From positions 2,976,001 through 3,040,000 of the forward strand of contig NC_062245.1 in assembly GCF_905475465.1 (NCBI RefSeq): a DNA stretch of 64,000 nucleotides, in the 5' to 3' direction. Each line of letters begins with the position of its first letter. Position 1 is the stretch's first letter. The position numbers and the translations under genes were made by a program. Under the pieces are notes generated by a model. It did no database searches and was not told the DNA's origin. It saw only the letters and a list, made by a program, of their open reading frames with translations. Below, piece after piece: positions 12,639-26,462 of the stretch. The stretch comes from Pieris napi. Taxonomy: Eukaryota; Arthropoda; Insecta; Lepidoptera; Pieridae.

Positions 12639-13598
12639 TTTTAATATATAATACCCGTTATGCTATTCAATTCATATATAATTACCTATTTATTTAATTT
12701 ATGTGTAAAAGCTGCGTAATCTAACAGATAAATCTTATAAGGTTTATGTAAAACAAAGTAAGGGTAAAAAACTACGAATTGAAGGTGATAGTGCAAATCA
12801 TATTTTGGTAGGTAAAAACTTATATATTAAAACCAACGTCAAATAAATTTACAATCTCACTTCACCTGTGACTCAAATGGCAGAGCATTAATTTAATTTT
12901 AATACTAAATTCGATTTTTGGCTTCAATTTTTAAGTACCAGAGCCGTATTAAAATAATATAAAACCAATGTATGTCAATGTGCGCTTATATATTTATTTG
13001 CTTATACAGAATTACAAACAATTATATCGCGTTTAATAATTAGTACAATGCATACTAATAATAAACTAATTGGAACTATTCACACTAATTGAAATATTCC
13101 ATAACAATAATTTTCCTTCCTTGAATCACTGGAGTTCATTAGCTTTGATATTAGGAAATATCTTTATCATTTAAATGTGTATTATTAAGTATTTTGTTTA
13201 TTATATTATCACCTCCATAGATCAACTGAGTGGTGAACGCACGGTACGAACCCAGAGTCATGTTTTCCACTCACCGCAAAAACAATAATTTTATTCTGTG
13301 TATACACACTATCTTAACCAAAATTAATCAAACAGGCGCATAAATGTTTCTTATTCATTTCGGAGGTTTTAGACGCACTAAATAATATCGCTATTATAAA
13401 ATCGGTCGATTCGGAAGTAAATACCGACATGAGGATTTGTATTTCAACACTGGTCGGCGGCAACAATTGAAATAAAAGTTATACATGTTCAGGATTTTGT
13501 TGAATCGACATAAATGCTGAGAAAATCACATATTACACATATAATGTAAGCCGTATATCAGATTTATCGAATAAAAAAAAGTTAAATAGTGATGTTTA

Positions 13599-13897
13599 TC
13601 TTATATATATAATATAAAATTCTCGTGTCTCAATGTTAGTTACCATACTCCTCCGAAGCGGCTTGACCGATTTTTATCAAATTTTATATGCATATTCAGT
13701 AGGTCTGAGAATCTACTATCTATCTTTTAACCCCCTAAGTGATAAGGGGTGTCCACCCCAAAAAAATTTTTTTTTTGCTTTAATTTTTTTATGATACCCC
13801 TATTTTTTATTATTGTAGATAGCTATTTTTATTTAACTAAAAAAAAATGTCCTAGAAATAATATACATGGCAAAACAACGTTTGCCGGCGTAGCTAG
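13599..13897 (+). mobile_element. Non-autonomous Helitron, same family
   Basis: A|TC start, AAAATTCTCGTGTCTCAATG, CCACCCCAAAAAA, AACGTTTGCCGGCG and CTAG|T end. Confidence 0.72.
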
Positions 13898-14582
13898 TAA
13901 ATATATATTATTTAATGAGGCTATACTAATGTGTAGTAGTTTCGCTACAACTTTGCCCTTGCCCTTAGATTTCTGTATGTTTCGTGATAATGTTTTTATT
14001 AAATATTTCCGTGGATTTTTAGTATCAAACATCCCAATTTCCTTGCGATGTATGAAAATCCCAATGTGGTTTGCCGTGATTCGAACGCTTTATCGTTTCC
14101 TGTTTTGTTTTACAGTCTCAGTACATGTAGACTTCATGATACTTTCATCAAGTATTCGTGTAGGGGAGCGTGGGGCTAGTTGTAACAATTTTAACAAATC
14201 ATTGAATATCATGAAGTGTATTGGCTAAATTACTACTAAATAAACTTTGATCGATACTCTAACTATTAATCTATGAAGTCTAATCGAAATATTATCAAAT
14301 CTACAGGCAACTATCTCACAATTATTATTTTTTTGAAAAAAGGGAAGTGTTACAACTTACCCCGTGGTTGGGGCTAGTTGTAACATCTGCTGGGGCAAGT
14401 AGTAACAACAAAAATGACACCTTCAATTGTTTAATTTTTTCACATCTTGGATAATTGTGTTTTGTAAAACTAACTAGGTATTTCTATAATGTGTTTTTTA
14501 TGAAATAGTTAACTGGAAAATATAATCAACAAATTAAAGATTTAAGATTTTAACTACCTTTCTTATTCTGTACAGAAGTATA

Positions 14583-14641
14583 ATATATATAAGGTACTTA
14601 TATCATGTCATGAAGTATATAAGGTACTTATATCATGTCAA
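14583..14641. repeat. Tandem duplication inside the pogo-like element
   Basis: TATATAAGGTACTTATATCA followed by TGTCA occurs twice, with a 33-bp period. Confidence 0.75.
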
Positions 14642-15005
14642 CATGGCACTTATTATACATCCTTGCAGTCTGTGCTCTGTTCACGTAGTTTTTAAAAGGG
14701 CCGTAGACTCCTACATCTCCTACAGGTAGCAAATTGTGGGAGCAATGGGAGGGAAACTATAACATGATGACATTGTTTTATTTGGCTCTTTCGACAACTG
14801 CAATATTCACATGTGAGCCATGGTTATCAAGCAGTAACAGAACTGGCTCTTTCTTGGTAGGTTTCGCGTCTTTGATAAAATGATCTACAAAAATCAAAAA
14901 TTCTTTATCAATCATCCACCCTGAAGAATTACCAGCTCCAATGCAATCTTGAGTTTCACCGCGAATGAACATTTCTGAGTATTTAAGCCGGGGAAAAATG
15001 AACAT
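14640..15005 (-). pseudogene. Broken DDE_1 (pogo/jerky-type) transposase fragment
   Basis: On the minus strand, 15005-14778 reads a 75-residue stretch with SGWMIDKEFLIFVDHF and PVLLLLDNHGSH, the central catalytic Asp motif of DDE_1 transposases. After a frame change, the downstream bases to about 14640 encode LPVGDVGVYGPFKNYVNRA, matching the third catalytic region (PLDVGVFGPFK-like). The N-terminal HTH part and first catalytic Asp are not visible. The gene is inactivated by at least one frameshift and a stop. Confidence 0.75.
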
Positions 15006-15598
15006 CGGCCGTCAGTAACTTACAGCAATCTGGGGGCAAATTGTAACATGTTACAACAAACCCCGAGGTTTTGTTACAACTAGCCCCTTGATATAGTTCT
15101 TAATATTTATCACGATAACTATTAAATCAACTTAGTAATCTTGAAAATTGTTATACAACATCATAAATAGTTATATTTTAGCATAAAATAAATTACATAA
15201 AACTTCAAAGCTACGAAAATAGTGAAACTAACCAAAAATTTACGTTAGTCAAATTATAGGTTACCTGTCAACAATAAAGCGCTTGCACACACCCACTCAC
15301 TGAGTCGCCTGGTGGGACCCTGGCTGTGGTAAAGTGGCGTGGCACGTTATAGGTTTAAGATTAGGTAAAAAAAAAACCTGAATAAAATTCAAATTCCTAT
15401 TGAAAAAGGTCTGTTACTATTTACCCCTGTTACAACAAGCCCCACGCTCCCCTACTTCAATATGATAATAATTTCGTTTTTGATACCTCAAAAGAACAGT
15501 CTTTCTGTACCATTTATATATTTTGACTTACTTTTGAATTATATTCCATAAAGCAGAGGGTGTCCACTGTCCACTATGCTTGGCCATCCGTTCTTTCT

Positions 15599-15840
15599 TC
15601 AGCTTAATAGGAGCTCGTCAACCCGATGCTCGTGCCGCTGCCACAGCTGAACTTCCAATTGGGGGTCCAATCTAGTGCCTGTTTGGGGATGTGATTGGGC
15701 TTCGAAGAGTGTTTCCGAACTAACTCCAATTGTGACGTAAGCGCCGGTGGCAGATTGGCGTTTCCCAGCAACATTCTTGTAGATGTTCATTAGAAATCTT
15801 CTCAGACCAGATGATTCTGTCTCAGGCACCGATAAACAAA
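15599..15840 (-). other. Coding-like minus-strand segment of unknown origin
   Basis: About 76 codons without ATG (the frame opens at a GTG), more GC-rich than its surroundings, with SSGLRRFLMNIYKNVAGKRQ and LEVQLWQRHEHRVDELLLS ending in TAA. No family recognised. It starts about 150 bp from the pogo-like element and could be a remnant of another repeat. Confidence 0.25.
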
Positions 15841-16621
15841 GACCTGGATTTGTTTACCACAATTGTGTGAAGGATGGTGATGAATGTATGTAGATTACTA
15901 CAGGTATTCTAGCCGAACTATTCATTTTCTTGCTTCTATATATTTCTAAATACGCCTTTTTAGTTCTTCATACAAAATTGTTTCATTACTTTTCAGTAAT
16001 AATAGCAATACAATTATAGTCTTTGTTCGTGCTTTGGCCTTTTTACTCTATGATGTCTCCAAATATCCTCATATTCATTTGGCCCTACCTATAAAAAACT
16101 TTATGACATCAGACCCTTTTCTGCGTAATTAAATTGCATTGTGAGATAGTTATGAAATGTCTTTTGTCCTCATCAGTTGAATACGTCACGGCACAGGTCA
16201 CCAGGTCATGGGGATGTCAGGGGCTAGGGTTGTCAATGACGCGGAAAATTTAAGAAGATTAGGCTAATATTTTGTATGACAGGTACGACAAAGATTGGCT
16301 TCGCATTTTGTTTAAAGCCGCTTAACACTGGTAAGCGCATACCGAGTGACAGTTTACATATACTCTTTTTATCATTTGACAACCCTAAAAGTTTCGACCT
16401 AGTTCAGTTTAAACGGATGCGCATCGGAAATAACTTTAGAAGCTTGATGAAAAATTCAAACCGATTTATTTAGTCAAGAAAGGATTTTTTCTTCAACTTC
16501 GAGCTTTTACTCCGTAGAAGCATGTCAAGGTACTCTGTTCTTTTCTGGATCTTATCCATTTTTTAAATTCTAAGACAAAGGATTTCAATACTAATTTTTA
16601 CTATGTCCGACTTTTCAAATA

Positions 16622-16908
16622 TCTAATATATAAAATTCTCGTGTCACAATGTTCATTCCCATACTCCTCCGAAACATATTCAGTAAGTCTGAGAATTATC
16701 TACTATCTATCTTTGAAACCCCTAAGTGATAAGGGGTGTCCACCCAAAAAAAAAATTGTTTTTATTTTTTTATTAAAATACAACCCCTAATTTTCACCCG
16801 TCTACGATCAACCCCTATTTTTTATTATAGTAGATAGTTATTTTTATTGAACTAAAAAAATGTTTCCTAGAAATAATATGCAAAACAAGCGTTTGCCGGG
16901 TCAGGTAG
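16622..16908 (+). mobile_element. Non-autonomous Helitron, same family, internally deleted
   Basis: A|TCTAATATATAAAATTCTCG start. It lacks part of the 5' half after TCCTCCGAAAC and ends GCCGGGTCAGGTAG, with the CTAG mutated. Confidence 0.65.
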
Positions 16909-18609
16909 TATTCTATAGGAATTTATTGATTGTGAAATCGGAACGGATGGTTGATCACCTACTTGGCTATAAAGATATATGATCAATGAAACATATAGAA
17001 GATTAGCCTTATGCCCCGTTAACATGTACCAAAGAAGCATAGGAGACATAGCATACCTATCTAGAAAGGACCACTGAATGAAAAATCTTTTTTTCATCTT
17101 TTCCCCAAGTAGGGTAATACACATGCAAAGACACTCATAATAGTAAATGCATGTTTCATTCTGACTATAATTTTCAAGTCTCACGTGAATTACTCACTTG
17201 AAAATTGAAGAGAAAATAATTGTATGGTGTCTTTCACATGTCCTAGTATTTTGTTGTCTTTGTCTAACTTGCGATTTGTAATTATCATGTTATTTCTGTT
17301 ACATTATTTAAATTGTATATTTAGAGTTAATGGCATAACTGTCAGCTGCCATTGTTATTATGTCTCAAAGCTTATTAATTAGTAAAGTCAAAGTCAATTC
17401 AGTTTAAACCCATTACTTTTTAGATCTAGTAATATGGGCAAATCAGAAAACCTATATTTATTATTACGACTGTTGACTTTGACAATTTTTTTTTGGCTTA
17501 ATAGAAGTACCGTGGATTTCAAAGATATTCGAATTTTTGATGGACGATATCAAGTTGCTTGTATAAATTTATTATTCGAACAAAGTTCGTTGATTGAAGG
17601 TTAATGCAAGGCAAGCGTGCTGCGGGTGTAGAGCATTTCTCGTAAAACGTGATATTACTATAGATTTAATATATATAATTAATAGTGAAGTGGTGACAGT
17701 TCTAGTACAATTTCTACCAAAGGTCCCAAGGAGGTTTTAGTTATTAGAATTCACTCTTGAACGAAAAGAATTCTAAACAAAAGTTTTATTGAAACCTTTG
17801 ATACGAAGTTCAATAGTCGCATTAATGTATTAAATCTATAGTATTATCTATATTCTTGCATTATCGTGACCACCCAGTATGAACGCGTTTTTGATATTAC
17901 TCTCTCATAAATAAAGCCTACCGTACACACACCTAAGTGATAAATTATCTACGACGTTTACATTATCGTTGTTACAAAAAAGTATCGTTATGATATTAAT
18001 GTAATACGTTAAGGTATTGAAATATAGAACTTAACTAAAGTATCACAAAATTAGAATTAGAAAAGTTTAAGGTTTTTAGAAATTGATTATTATGTATTCT
18101 TTGACATTTTTTGTTTTATCTATAAACATAAAATTTCTCCACTTTGCTTATGCGAAATAAATAAATAATAGTTAAAAAAAACTAAAAAACACATCAAACT
18201 AACAAGTGAAAAATAATTCCTAATTTAGGCTGAAAATGGTAATGAACAAAAAATAATGGTATTATTGTGAAAAAGCGTGGGGATAGACGAAAAATATGGC
18301 ACAGAGTTTTTTTAAACTATTATTTATTTTTTAGTTAATTTTTTTTTTTCGGATTATTGCATTGTCAATCTTTAACAGGTGCGCAAAGTTTGAATTAAAT
18401 CTGTCCGTTAAAAGTGGGTCAAAATCGAGTCCGAAGGAGTCGGTTACATACATACTATACATACATACATACAGGTGAAGCTAATATAAAGCGTGTAAAA
18501 ATAACGAACGACTATCATTTCGTTATTATAAATATAATTGACTATGAAGGCAGGCAATTTTGTTTTAAATATAATTGCCAAATTAGAGTTTTTCCTCCAT
18601 TGAATTTGT

Positions 18610-18765
18610 TACCTTTAGAGTTGAAACTCTTGAGCTTCTGGGTTCAAGTGAACAAGCCCTTATAAAGATTTAGTTAAAGATGTTGGCGCTTGGTAAATAG
18701 TATCTACCGGTGACCCCAAAGCTGGTGATCAACAAATTAGTATCGCAATACAGCTAGGAAACATT
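18610..18765 (+). pseudogene. Second, more degraded copy of the STGDP/ISIAIQ segment
   Basis: Contains CTTGAGCTTCTGGGTTCAAG, CCGGTGACCCCAAAGCTGG and TAGTATCGCAATACAGCTAG, encoding broken LLSFWVQV, TGDPKAG and SIAIQL. Confidence 0.4.
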
Positions 18766-18807
18766 TAGATTTATTTGAGTTTTCTATGTATCCATTTTTA
18801 ATAATTA

Positions 18808-19232
18808 CTAGCTGGCCTGGCGAACATCGTACCGCCTAACAGTCGATTCTTTATTTTTAAATACTTATTCTGCTATTCGGGACACCGGTCTAGCTAGTAA
18901 GATAAAAAAAAGAGAATTGATAATACAACAAATACATTATGTCAAAAAATAAAAATTTACCTTCTCGGAACCCCTCCACTAACACTTAATCTTTATGATA
19001 TGGTGTTAAAGTTCAAATTGCCTTTATTTATTACGAATATTTTGTATGGGAATATAGAAAAGTGTTGTTTTTAGACTTTTTCACTCAATTTTTTTAATTT
19101 TTCTCTCCGTAAGAACCATCCTCGTACTTCAAAGAAATAAAAATTGGAAATAAAAAAAAGAATTGGCCAAATCGGTCAAGCCGTTTTCATGTTATGTCGT
19201 GACAACGACAACAACATTTTTATATATATAGA
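18808..19232 (-). mobile_element. Helitron-like element, minus strand
   Basis: Plus-strand CTAGCTGGCCTGGCGAACAT at one end, and TTTTTATATATATAGA, which is TC in reverse, at the other. AATCGGTCAAGCCGTTTTCA lies near the second end. Confidence 0.6.
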
Positions 19233-21725
19233 TTATTATGATTAGGTTAAGTAAATACTCTAAATAAAAAACTGTATTACAATATGGAACAAATAGATCT
19301 TATTTTGGGTATATATTTAAAATAATAATAGTTATGTATTATATTTATTCAGTTGTTTCTTCTATTTTCAATACATAAATACTTACACCAAAACTAATGG
19401 AATTTGTGTGCGACTGCCCTTGAAAACTATCGTTGTAATTTATTAGTTAAAAACATAATTAAAGCTGTATGTTATAATTATATCTATTATTGTGTTTAAT
19501 CATCCCATTCAATTGTTAGTTTACTTCCGAATATGGTGCGTTTTTTGTTTGCCATTTCCCGCCTTAGTACGTAGTTTTGCCAGCTATTAATATTTTGTTT
19601 TATTTATTTCGTAATCCTACAGCTAACTTAAATTGTATAAAACAAAAATCAAATATATTCAAAAAGGTCAAGACTTTGCTTTAATTGTTTTTTCCAAAGA
19701 AAATTATAGAAGTGTCGGTCTCAATCGTACGCCTGTTTTGTCTCTTTAAATTGTAAATTTTTAAATTGTATTAACAAGCAGACACATACTTTTGTTAAAC
19801 TAGTGCAATTTGATTTAGATAATGTTTTTAACTTTCTCTCTAAGCCTCTAAACTTTTAAATTTAGAAGTTATCATTCGTTTAAGTAGATTTTTTCGTTTC
19901 TAACTTGACAGAACATTTTTGTTTTTGGTCGACCATAGGATAGACAGAAGTATTAAATTTATGTTCCACCTTCACATTGATTTTCGTTTTAATATAAATA
20001 AAACTTTATTCATTACAGAAATATAGTTGTGACAAAATTGATCTAACGTTAGTCCCCTGTGTTGTCGGTAACTAGATTACCTTTTTTTTTAATAATGATA
20101 ATATTATCTACTGATTCTAGAACTAAGCAAATAATATAGTTTTCTGATTTTTAAACCCAGATATCCGCAATGCAAGTATCTACTCTAAAGATCTTAGACT
20201 AAAGCAAAGAAAAACAGTCTGCCATGATTCGTCAGTTACCCTTGGGCTGGAATAATTTTACCTCAGACCACTGTCTACTGGCGCCTTTGTGTAGTTCACT
20301 ATTGTTCAAGACATACTCCTTGTTACATTTACTATGTACTAGCCAAATATTCTTCATTTAACTTGAAGTATTAAATGAAAATATCGTTATTCATACAGCG
20401 TCTGTTTCGATGATATTTTTTTGAGTAACCTTCGCCTATTAACCGGAAAATATTTTTTGTTTTACACAATTTCGACTCCAGGTTCACGGCTTATACATCA
20501 AGTGTACCACTAAGATACGGGCGACTCTAAACAAATTTTTCTTTTACAAATTTCTCATATAAAACTTTTGCATGTTCTGTTTTGCCCTATTCATTTATTT
20601 TTTATTATCAGTCTAGAATTAAAGTTTAGATTTGGTATAGAAAAATAATATTGACTTAATGACTGGAGCTCTCGTTGGAAAATAATATCGGATATTATTA
20701 ATCATTACTTCCCACAAGGGATGTGCTAAAAAGAAAACACAAAGGGTCACACTTCATTCAATTTACGGAGTTCAATTGTTTTTATCCAGCTCGATTTAAA
20801 AACCAACTTTAGTTTGTTGCAATAAAGATTATTTTAGAGAGACACTATTCCGGTAGGATGATTAATTTATTTTTTTAGGCTGAGATCTATGAGCCTACGC
20901 GATTTTCCTAACGAGGTGGATTAAGATAAATTGTTGGACCGTAATTACTAAATTAAAGGATGTTTTTGTTATAGAGCGAAATTAAACAAAATAAATGGAA
21001 CGATCTAGAAGCTTATTCTATACATCGCTTTGTTGTGCGACACGTTATTTACGGCTGGACACGCTTTTTATATGACTAAAAAAAACATAACCTATGTAAC
21101 TCAAGGCAACAGCGTAGGATTCTAAATATGCAAGAAGAGCCACTTGCTTTTTTTTCTGTTTTTTGGGCACAAAAATATTTCACCCACTGCCTAACCAAGT
21201 GATATGGACGACTGTGACTGTGTTCATTGAGCATTCATATGTTCAATTCTTGCTTATTAATTAATTAATCAAATATATATATTTTAATCATAAACGCGTA
21301 TAAAAACCGTCGAGTTGTAAATCGTCTTGTAGGTTTTTTTAATGAAGGTTAAAAAGAGTTACGTATTATAAATAAATGCTTAAAATCTTGTCAAAAATAA
21401 TTTTAAAAGTCAACCCAATTAGGAAATTCTTAATCTGCTTCCTGTCGGTCTGGGAACTGTTTCCTGCGCACGCGTCGGGTTTTACAGCCATTAAATAGCC
21501 GACACGAGATTTACGACCAAATTAACCGCTCGTGTACTACCGAAAAACATTGATCATAAATGCTAATAGCATTTATTCACTAGTTTAAATATAGCTTAAT
21601 TGTAATTTCATCTTAAATGTATGTATTTTATTTATTTCGTACTAAAATATAATATTTTTTTTAAGTGTCTAAATGGCTAATAAACCTTTTGTAAAGGAAA
21701 CAAGCACTCGCACTTTTATGACAAA

Positions 21726-22253
21726 TCCTTCTAATATTATAAACGCGAAAGTTTGTAAGTATGGATGGATGTTTTTTACTCTGTCACGTAAAAACTACTG
21801 AATGGATGTTAATGAAACTTTACAATAATATAGCTTATACATCAGAATAACACATAAGCTACAATTTGTAAAGATATTGTGTGAATAGTCCTAAATATGA
21901 AGTAGGAAAAAATCTACCATAATAGCTCGTATTCTGGCGTGCGCTGCCAAAACCGGTACAAATATGTAATGTATGATGAGAATGTTTATCTTAAATATTC
22001 CTACAAAAAAGCTCGCCACATCTTTGTCTTATGTGTAAGCCATTATAGCCAAAATAGTGACCCTAACTACAATAAAAATGTATTTTAATTTATTTAAAAT
22101 GCACAATTGATAGGAAATTGATTCCTAAATGAAAATCAAATGAAATTTCTGTCGCTTCTGGTATTTAAAGTAGATAAAATATTTCTTTCACGCTACATCA
22201 TTTAGACGAATATTATTTTTTCCTGCGCAGACGAAGTCGCGGACACCAGCTAG
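21726..22253 (+). mobile_element. Non-autonomous Helitron, second family (TCCTTCTAATATTATAAACG)
   Basis: A|TCC start, GCGAAAGTTTGTAAGTATGG, the GCGTGCGCTGCCAAAACCGG block, and CTGCGCAGACGAAGTCGCGG before CACCAGCTAG|T. Near full length. Confidence 0.75.
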
Positions 22254-22741
22254 TATATTATAACTCTTATATGATATTTGTGGAAACGTTTTCGTTAATA
22301 TTCAATCAACAAGGCATAAGGAATGTCTGATAACGAAGGGTAACCACCCCTATACGAATTTACGTCGCAAATTAAAAGCACTGGAGCGGGACGCAATATC
22401 ACGTTTGATGCTCGGGGCTTTTTGCACTCGGTTACCTTAATTTCACCTAAATTTACGATACTAGGTTAGGTTTAAAAACCGAAGAGAATATAAATACTTT
22501 ACTTGGTGGAAAGCTAGCTACATAACATTACATACTATAAAATTACTGCCGACTGCATGTCTGTGTGTACACGTTTAACTTAAAAGCTACCGAACTTTTT
22601 ATATATAGTGTGACTCCTGAGGGATATTTAGGTGTATAATTCATTATGGAAATATCTAGTCTGAAATGTAATGATTTATTTGTTTACACTTCGTTACCTT
22701 ATACAAAAACATACGTATATAAAAAGCAGGTTGCATAAGTA

Positions 22742-22800
22742 ATTAGGCAACGGCCGGCCTTATCAAGCGATTTCTTCCAGGCATCCCTAAAATGGAACAA
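22742..22800 (-). repeat. Retroelement 3'-end repeat, minus strand
   Basis: GGCAACGGCCGGCCTTATCA and GCGATTTCTTCCAGGCA. Confidence 0.45.
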
Positions 22801-24611
22801 TAAAAAAGAACACCTACAGAGGGTAAAATACAAGAAGTGCTTAAATAAATAACAAAAAAAAACCTCAAAATAACATGTAACACTACCTTTAACTAAAATA
22901 AAGTAAAATCTAAAGAAACCATTTTTTTTGAGGTTATATACGAGTTCGTAAAAAATTTCTCAAAATACACTAAATTTATGCGTGGAAACTATTTAGGATG
23001 ATATGAGTGACAAAATACATAGAATCTTTTAATATCTTAAGTACGAAATAAAAATAATCATATGTATCTTTGAATGAATTTTTAGTTAAGAACTAAGGGA
23101 TAAGTTACGTTTACATATATTTCATATCAATTTCTTTATATGAAACATTTGAACTAGCGTCAACATATGTTTAAAAAGCCTATGCCTGTATAATCGGCCT
23201 ACAGTGCAACGGTGTCAGGGCATCGACCGCGACCCATCACCTATCTAGACTGGATCTAGGCACACTAGGCGTGACATAATCAAAGTAGGTGGCACGGAAA
23301 TAATGCCCATCGGTACGCAAGTGCTACGGTTAGGTATTTAACCAATTTGACCCATATTTGTTTACAGGCTTACGGCATAATATTGTACACAGGCTTACAA
23401 ATGAAGTCAAATTATTTGAACTATTTTTTTTAACATATCGAATTGTATGAAGCAAGTGAAGCTCTGATGTCTTTGGGAAACTTCTAAATGTTTATGAGTT
23501 GAACATACCTACCCAAAATAAAAATTATTTTAGTTGTACGACGTCCTATACAGATGTATACATTCAATATAAACTTAGATACCGTTAATATTACTTAATT
23601 TTGATGATTTGTATCAGGGTATAGCAATGCCGGAAAGTCGAATAGTTAAAAGCATTTACTTATACTTTACTTATTTTTAGTATACTGTGCACTAAGAAGT
23701 AATCGTGAACAATAAATGAATGTTTTAAAGAATGTAAGTTATATAATACATTTTTGGCCCGTGCCATGAGTTTTACTACTATGAGTAGTAAATAAAAGCC
23801 ATAATTCCTTGCTTTACATTGTTTTCTCACTTAAATATACATTATCTGAACATAAAAAAAAATTAATACAATTTATATTAGCCTATCAAATATCATAACT
23901 TATTAAATTCTCTTTCTTAGTTCTAGTCTTGTTCTGCAAGGTCCCTTGGGTAAAGTCCTCCATAACTAAAAATTTATCACGGTCGTTTTCTCCAATTTGG
24001 CACCTTTAGATCTCGTCCTCCCATCAAGAATTACATCTTTCTTTTTAAAGAATGATAACTATATTGTTATTGGTATTGTTGTGTACGAACGAGCGTCTTA
24101 GAAATTATTACTATTCATTGTCACATAATACCTGTTGTAACATCGATGCGACCTACCTGCACTTTTGTAACAAATATGGTACATATTGATAGAAACTAAT
24201 ATTTTTATTTTATATAGTGTATTTTAAAATAATTTTATAACACGATGTACATAACTAACTTACTCTAAATTTTCTCGCTAAGTGAATGTAATTCTTTGAG
24301 AAATAAAGTATCTTTGAACCTATAAAAGATAAGTGCTTACTATTACCGAATGAACGCTAAGATAAACATGAAATTAACACTAACGAAGCGTAACTAGCAA
24401 AGTCAATTAAGCGAAATGATAATCCCTGACTTCATTTCACGTGTTTGTATTGGCGTGTTAACAATCGACTTATTAACCGCAGCTTAACTTCCTACGTTTT
24501 AAAAAGTACCGTATCATTTGTATTTAAAATTTTCTTAAACTATAAAGTAATACTAAAAATAATTAAAAAGAAAATTAAACCAAAATTTAAAAAGTTTGGT
24601 CCCTGTGACGG

Positions 24612-24800
24612 TGTACCTTAACGCCTGCAACATTTCCTCGCTGTATTGCGATACTTATTCATTGAACCAGGAAATCACCAGCTCGGGTCACCGGTACTAT
24701 CTACCAGGCGCCAACTTAAATCTTTAATAAGCGCCTGTGCACTTGAACCCCAGGGCCCAAGAGTCTCTACTCCAAAGGGAACAAAATCGTCTGCGGACCT
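24612..24800 (-). pseudogene. Remnant of a repetitive coding segment (STGDPRAGD...ISIAIQRGN)
   Basis: The minus strand gives FVPFGVETLGPWG, WRLVDSTGDPRAGDFL and ISIAIQRGN, interrupted by a stop. The same segment is degraded on the plus strand at 18610-18765. I recognise it as a recurring piece in invertebrate repeat ORFs but cannot name the family. Confidence 0.45.
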
Positions 24801-25586
24801 AATTATTTTAATATTATTTTTATTAAAAAATTTGATTATTCAAAATACACTAGTAAACTATAAACCATACTCTAAATACCTATTAAGAGTTAAGTTAGCT
24901 TCAATGGGAAGCTACTGTGCGTATAAGTCGTTCATTACATTTCGTAACCAATTTGTCCTTCAGAAATAATTAAATATTTATTTCGTGATCCTACGGTTAA
25001 CATAAATTATATATAACAAAATACAATCGTACGTAAGATATAGCCAAGGATAGAATACATAATATTTACAAAATCGTTCAAACATTTACAAAAGGAAAAA
25101 CTATAAATTGTTAAATACATTTAACTAAGTAACACCTAATTCGGCTGTGTTGTGTGATGGTGTGAAAGTGAGGGCATGTACGTGAGGGGTGTGTATGTGG
25201 GGTGTGCTCATGCTGCAGGTGATTTAGCGCTATGGATATTCTAAATTCTCTTTTTAAGTATATTCCGCGATAGCTTAAATCAAGGGTTAAATATTGGCCG
25301 TTGTATGGCCGGGCTGCGCGATACAAAACTGAGTTTTTTGCATATTGCATGTTGATGTGAAGTACGTGAAACAAAACACGATTACGAGCCTACTATTATA
25401 ATTAATCTGGTAGATTAATTATGTCTATGGTATATTTTCCTTATATTTCCCAAAATATGAATGACAAAATTATTTTGAATGGATAATACAGAACGTCAAA
25501 TCCCATATTTTTCCTGTATTGTTAGGTAAAGCCTGTTATAGGAAAATAAAGTAAAACTAACAAATCACTCAAATACCTATAACCAA

Positions 25587-25606
25587 TATATATATATATA
25601 TATACA
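25587..25606. repeat. (TA)n microsatellite
   Basis: About nine TA units. Confidence 0.8.
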
Positions 25607-26164
25607 TAGCAATAATAATAATTAAAAAATGATAAATAGAAAATTCAAACAAATTTAAAACTTTTGGTCCTTTAATGCTGCATTTTTCTTATCGAAATGT
25701 TGTATCACTTTAAAATGTATGTTTTTCTTATCCAATTATAAAACGAACCACGTCGAGGCGCAAGAAACTTAAATTCGGTGTGTATCAAAGTCCGTGGCGG
25801 TATCTCGAAATAGCTCTTTGAATTTCACATTGTTCCACATTAGGTATAAGGAATGTCACCGGCCTCATCTTGCGAGATCACGCGCGATCCTGTTTTGTTT
25901 TTCAAAACTGTATTATTCATTAGGGGAACAAAGGCGAATCCTTCAGCTAACTACCGGTATTCGCGACTGTTTACGCCGGCTCTTGAGTTACAGTTTATAT
26001 TAGCTCCATACTGTTGCTTTATGAATTTTTAGATGAGTTTTAAGTCGGATTTTGCATAATGTAAAGCTAGTAGTTAGTACCTTTCTTTAGTATTCGAAAA
26101 TACATGAAGAATGGATTGACAAGTTGAAAAATGTCAATATTATTTCACCTATTGATAATTTTCA

Positions 26165-26462
26165 CATCGCAGCGCTGGCCTAGTGGCTTCAGCGTGCGAT
26201 TCTCATCTCTAAGATCGTAGGTTCGATCCAGCTGTGCACCAATGGACTTTCTTTCTATGTGCGCATTCAACATTCGCTCAAACGGTGAAGAAAAATATCG
26301 TGAAGAAATCGGCTTGCCTTAAACCTAAAAAGTGGACGACGTGTGTTAGGCACAGGAGGCTGATTACCTACATGCCTATTAGATTGAAAAATGATCATAA
26401 AACATACACATAAATATGAGGCCCGGACCTAAAACGGTTGTATCGCCATTGATTTATTTTAT
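26165..26462 (+). mobile_element. tRNA-derived SINE, near full length
   Basis: Pol III A-box-like TGGCCTAGTGGC and B-box GGTTCGATCC, followed by the body CACCAATGGACTTTCTTTCT, ACATTCGCTC and the 3' part GAGGCTGATTACC. It shares this layout with copies at 33474-33745, 30635-30915 and 37785-38030. The family is typical of lepidopteran genomes (Metulj/HaSE-like). Confidence 0.8.

Larger units (their letters stand above)
14163..15452. mobile_element. Pogo/Tigger-like (Tc1-mariner superfamily) DNA transposon, defective
   Basis: Terminal inverted repeats start GGGGAGCGTGGGGCT and end in the reverse complement with about one mismatch over 25 bp. TA at 14161-14162 and 15453-15454 is the target duplication. 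The inside carries several further copies of a GGGGCWAGTTGTAAC-type motif near both ends (for example about 14368, 14391, 15029, 15070), plus a minus-strand remnant of a DDE transposase. At 1290 bp, with a broken gene, it is non-autonomous. Confidence 0.8.
15841..26164. other. Gene-poor region with scattered repeats
   Basis: Apart from the Helitrons at 16622, 18808 and 21726 and small remnants listed separately, I see only AT-rich sequence, a short CATA repeat at about 18445-18472 and no supported gene. Confidence 0.45.

Noticed and set aside
13749..14228. 159-codon plus-strand ORF
   Set aside because: It starts inside a Helitron copy and runs into the pogo-like element. The hydrophobic composition reflects AT-rich DNA.
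23200..23340. GC-richer stretch as a possible exon
   Set aside because: No paired splice sites with an open frame and no recognisable peptide.
25111..25374. 87-codon minus-strand ORF with a His/Thr-rich stretch
   Set aside because: The His/Thr run comes from a GTGTG-rich simple sequence. No ATG context or homologous domain recognised.
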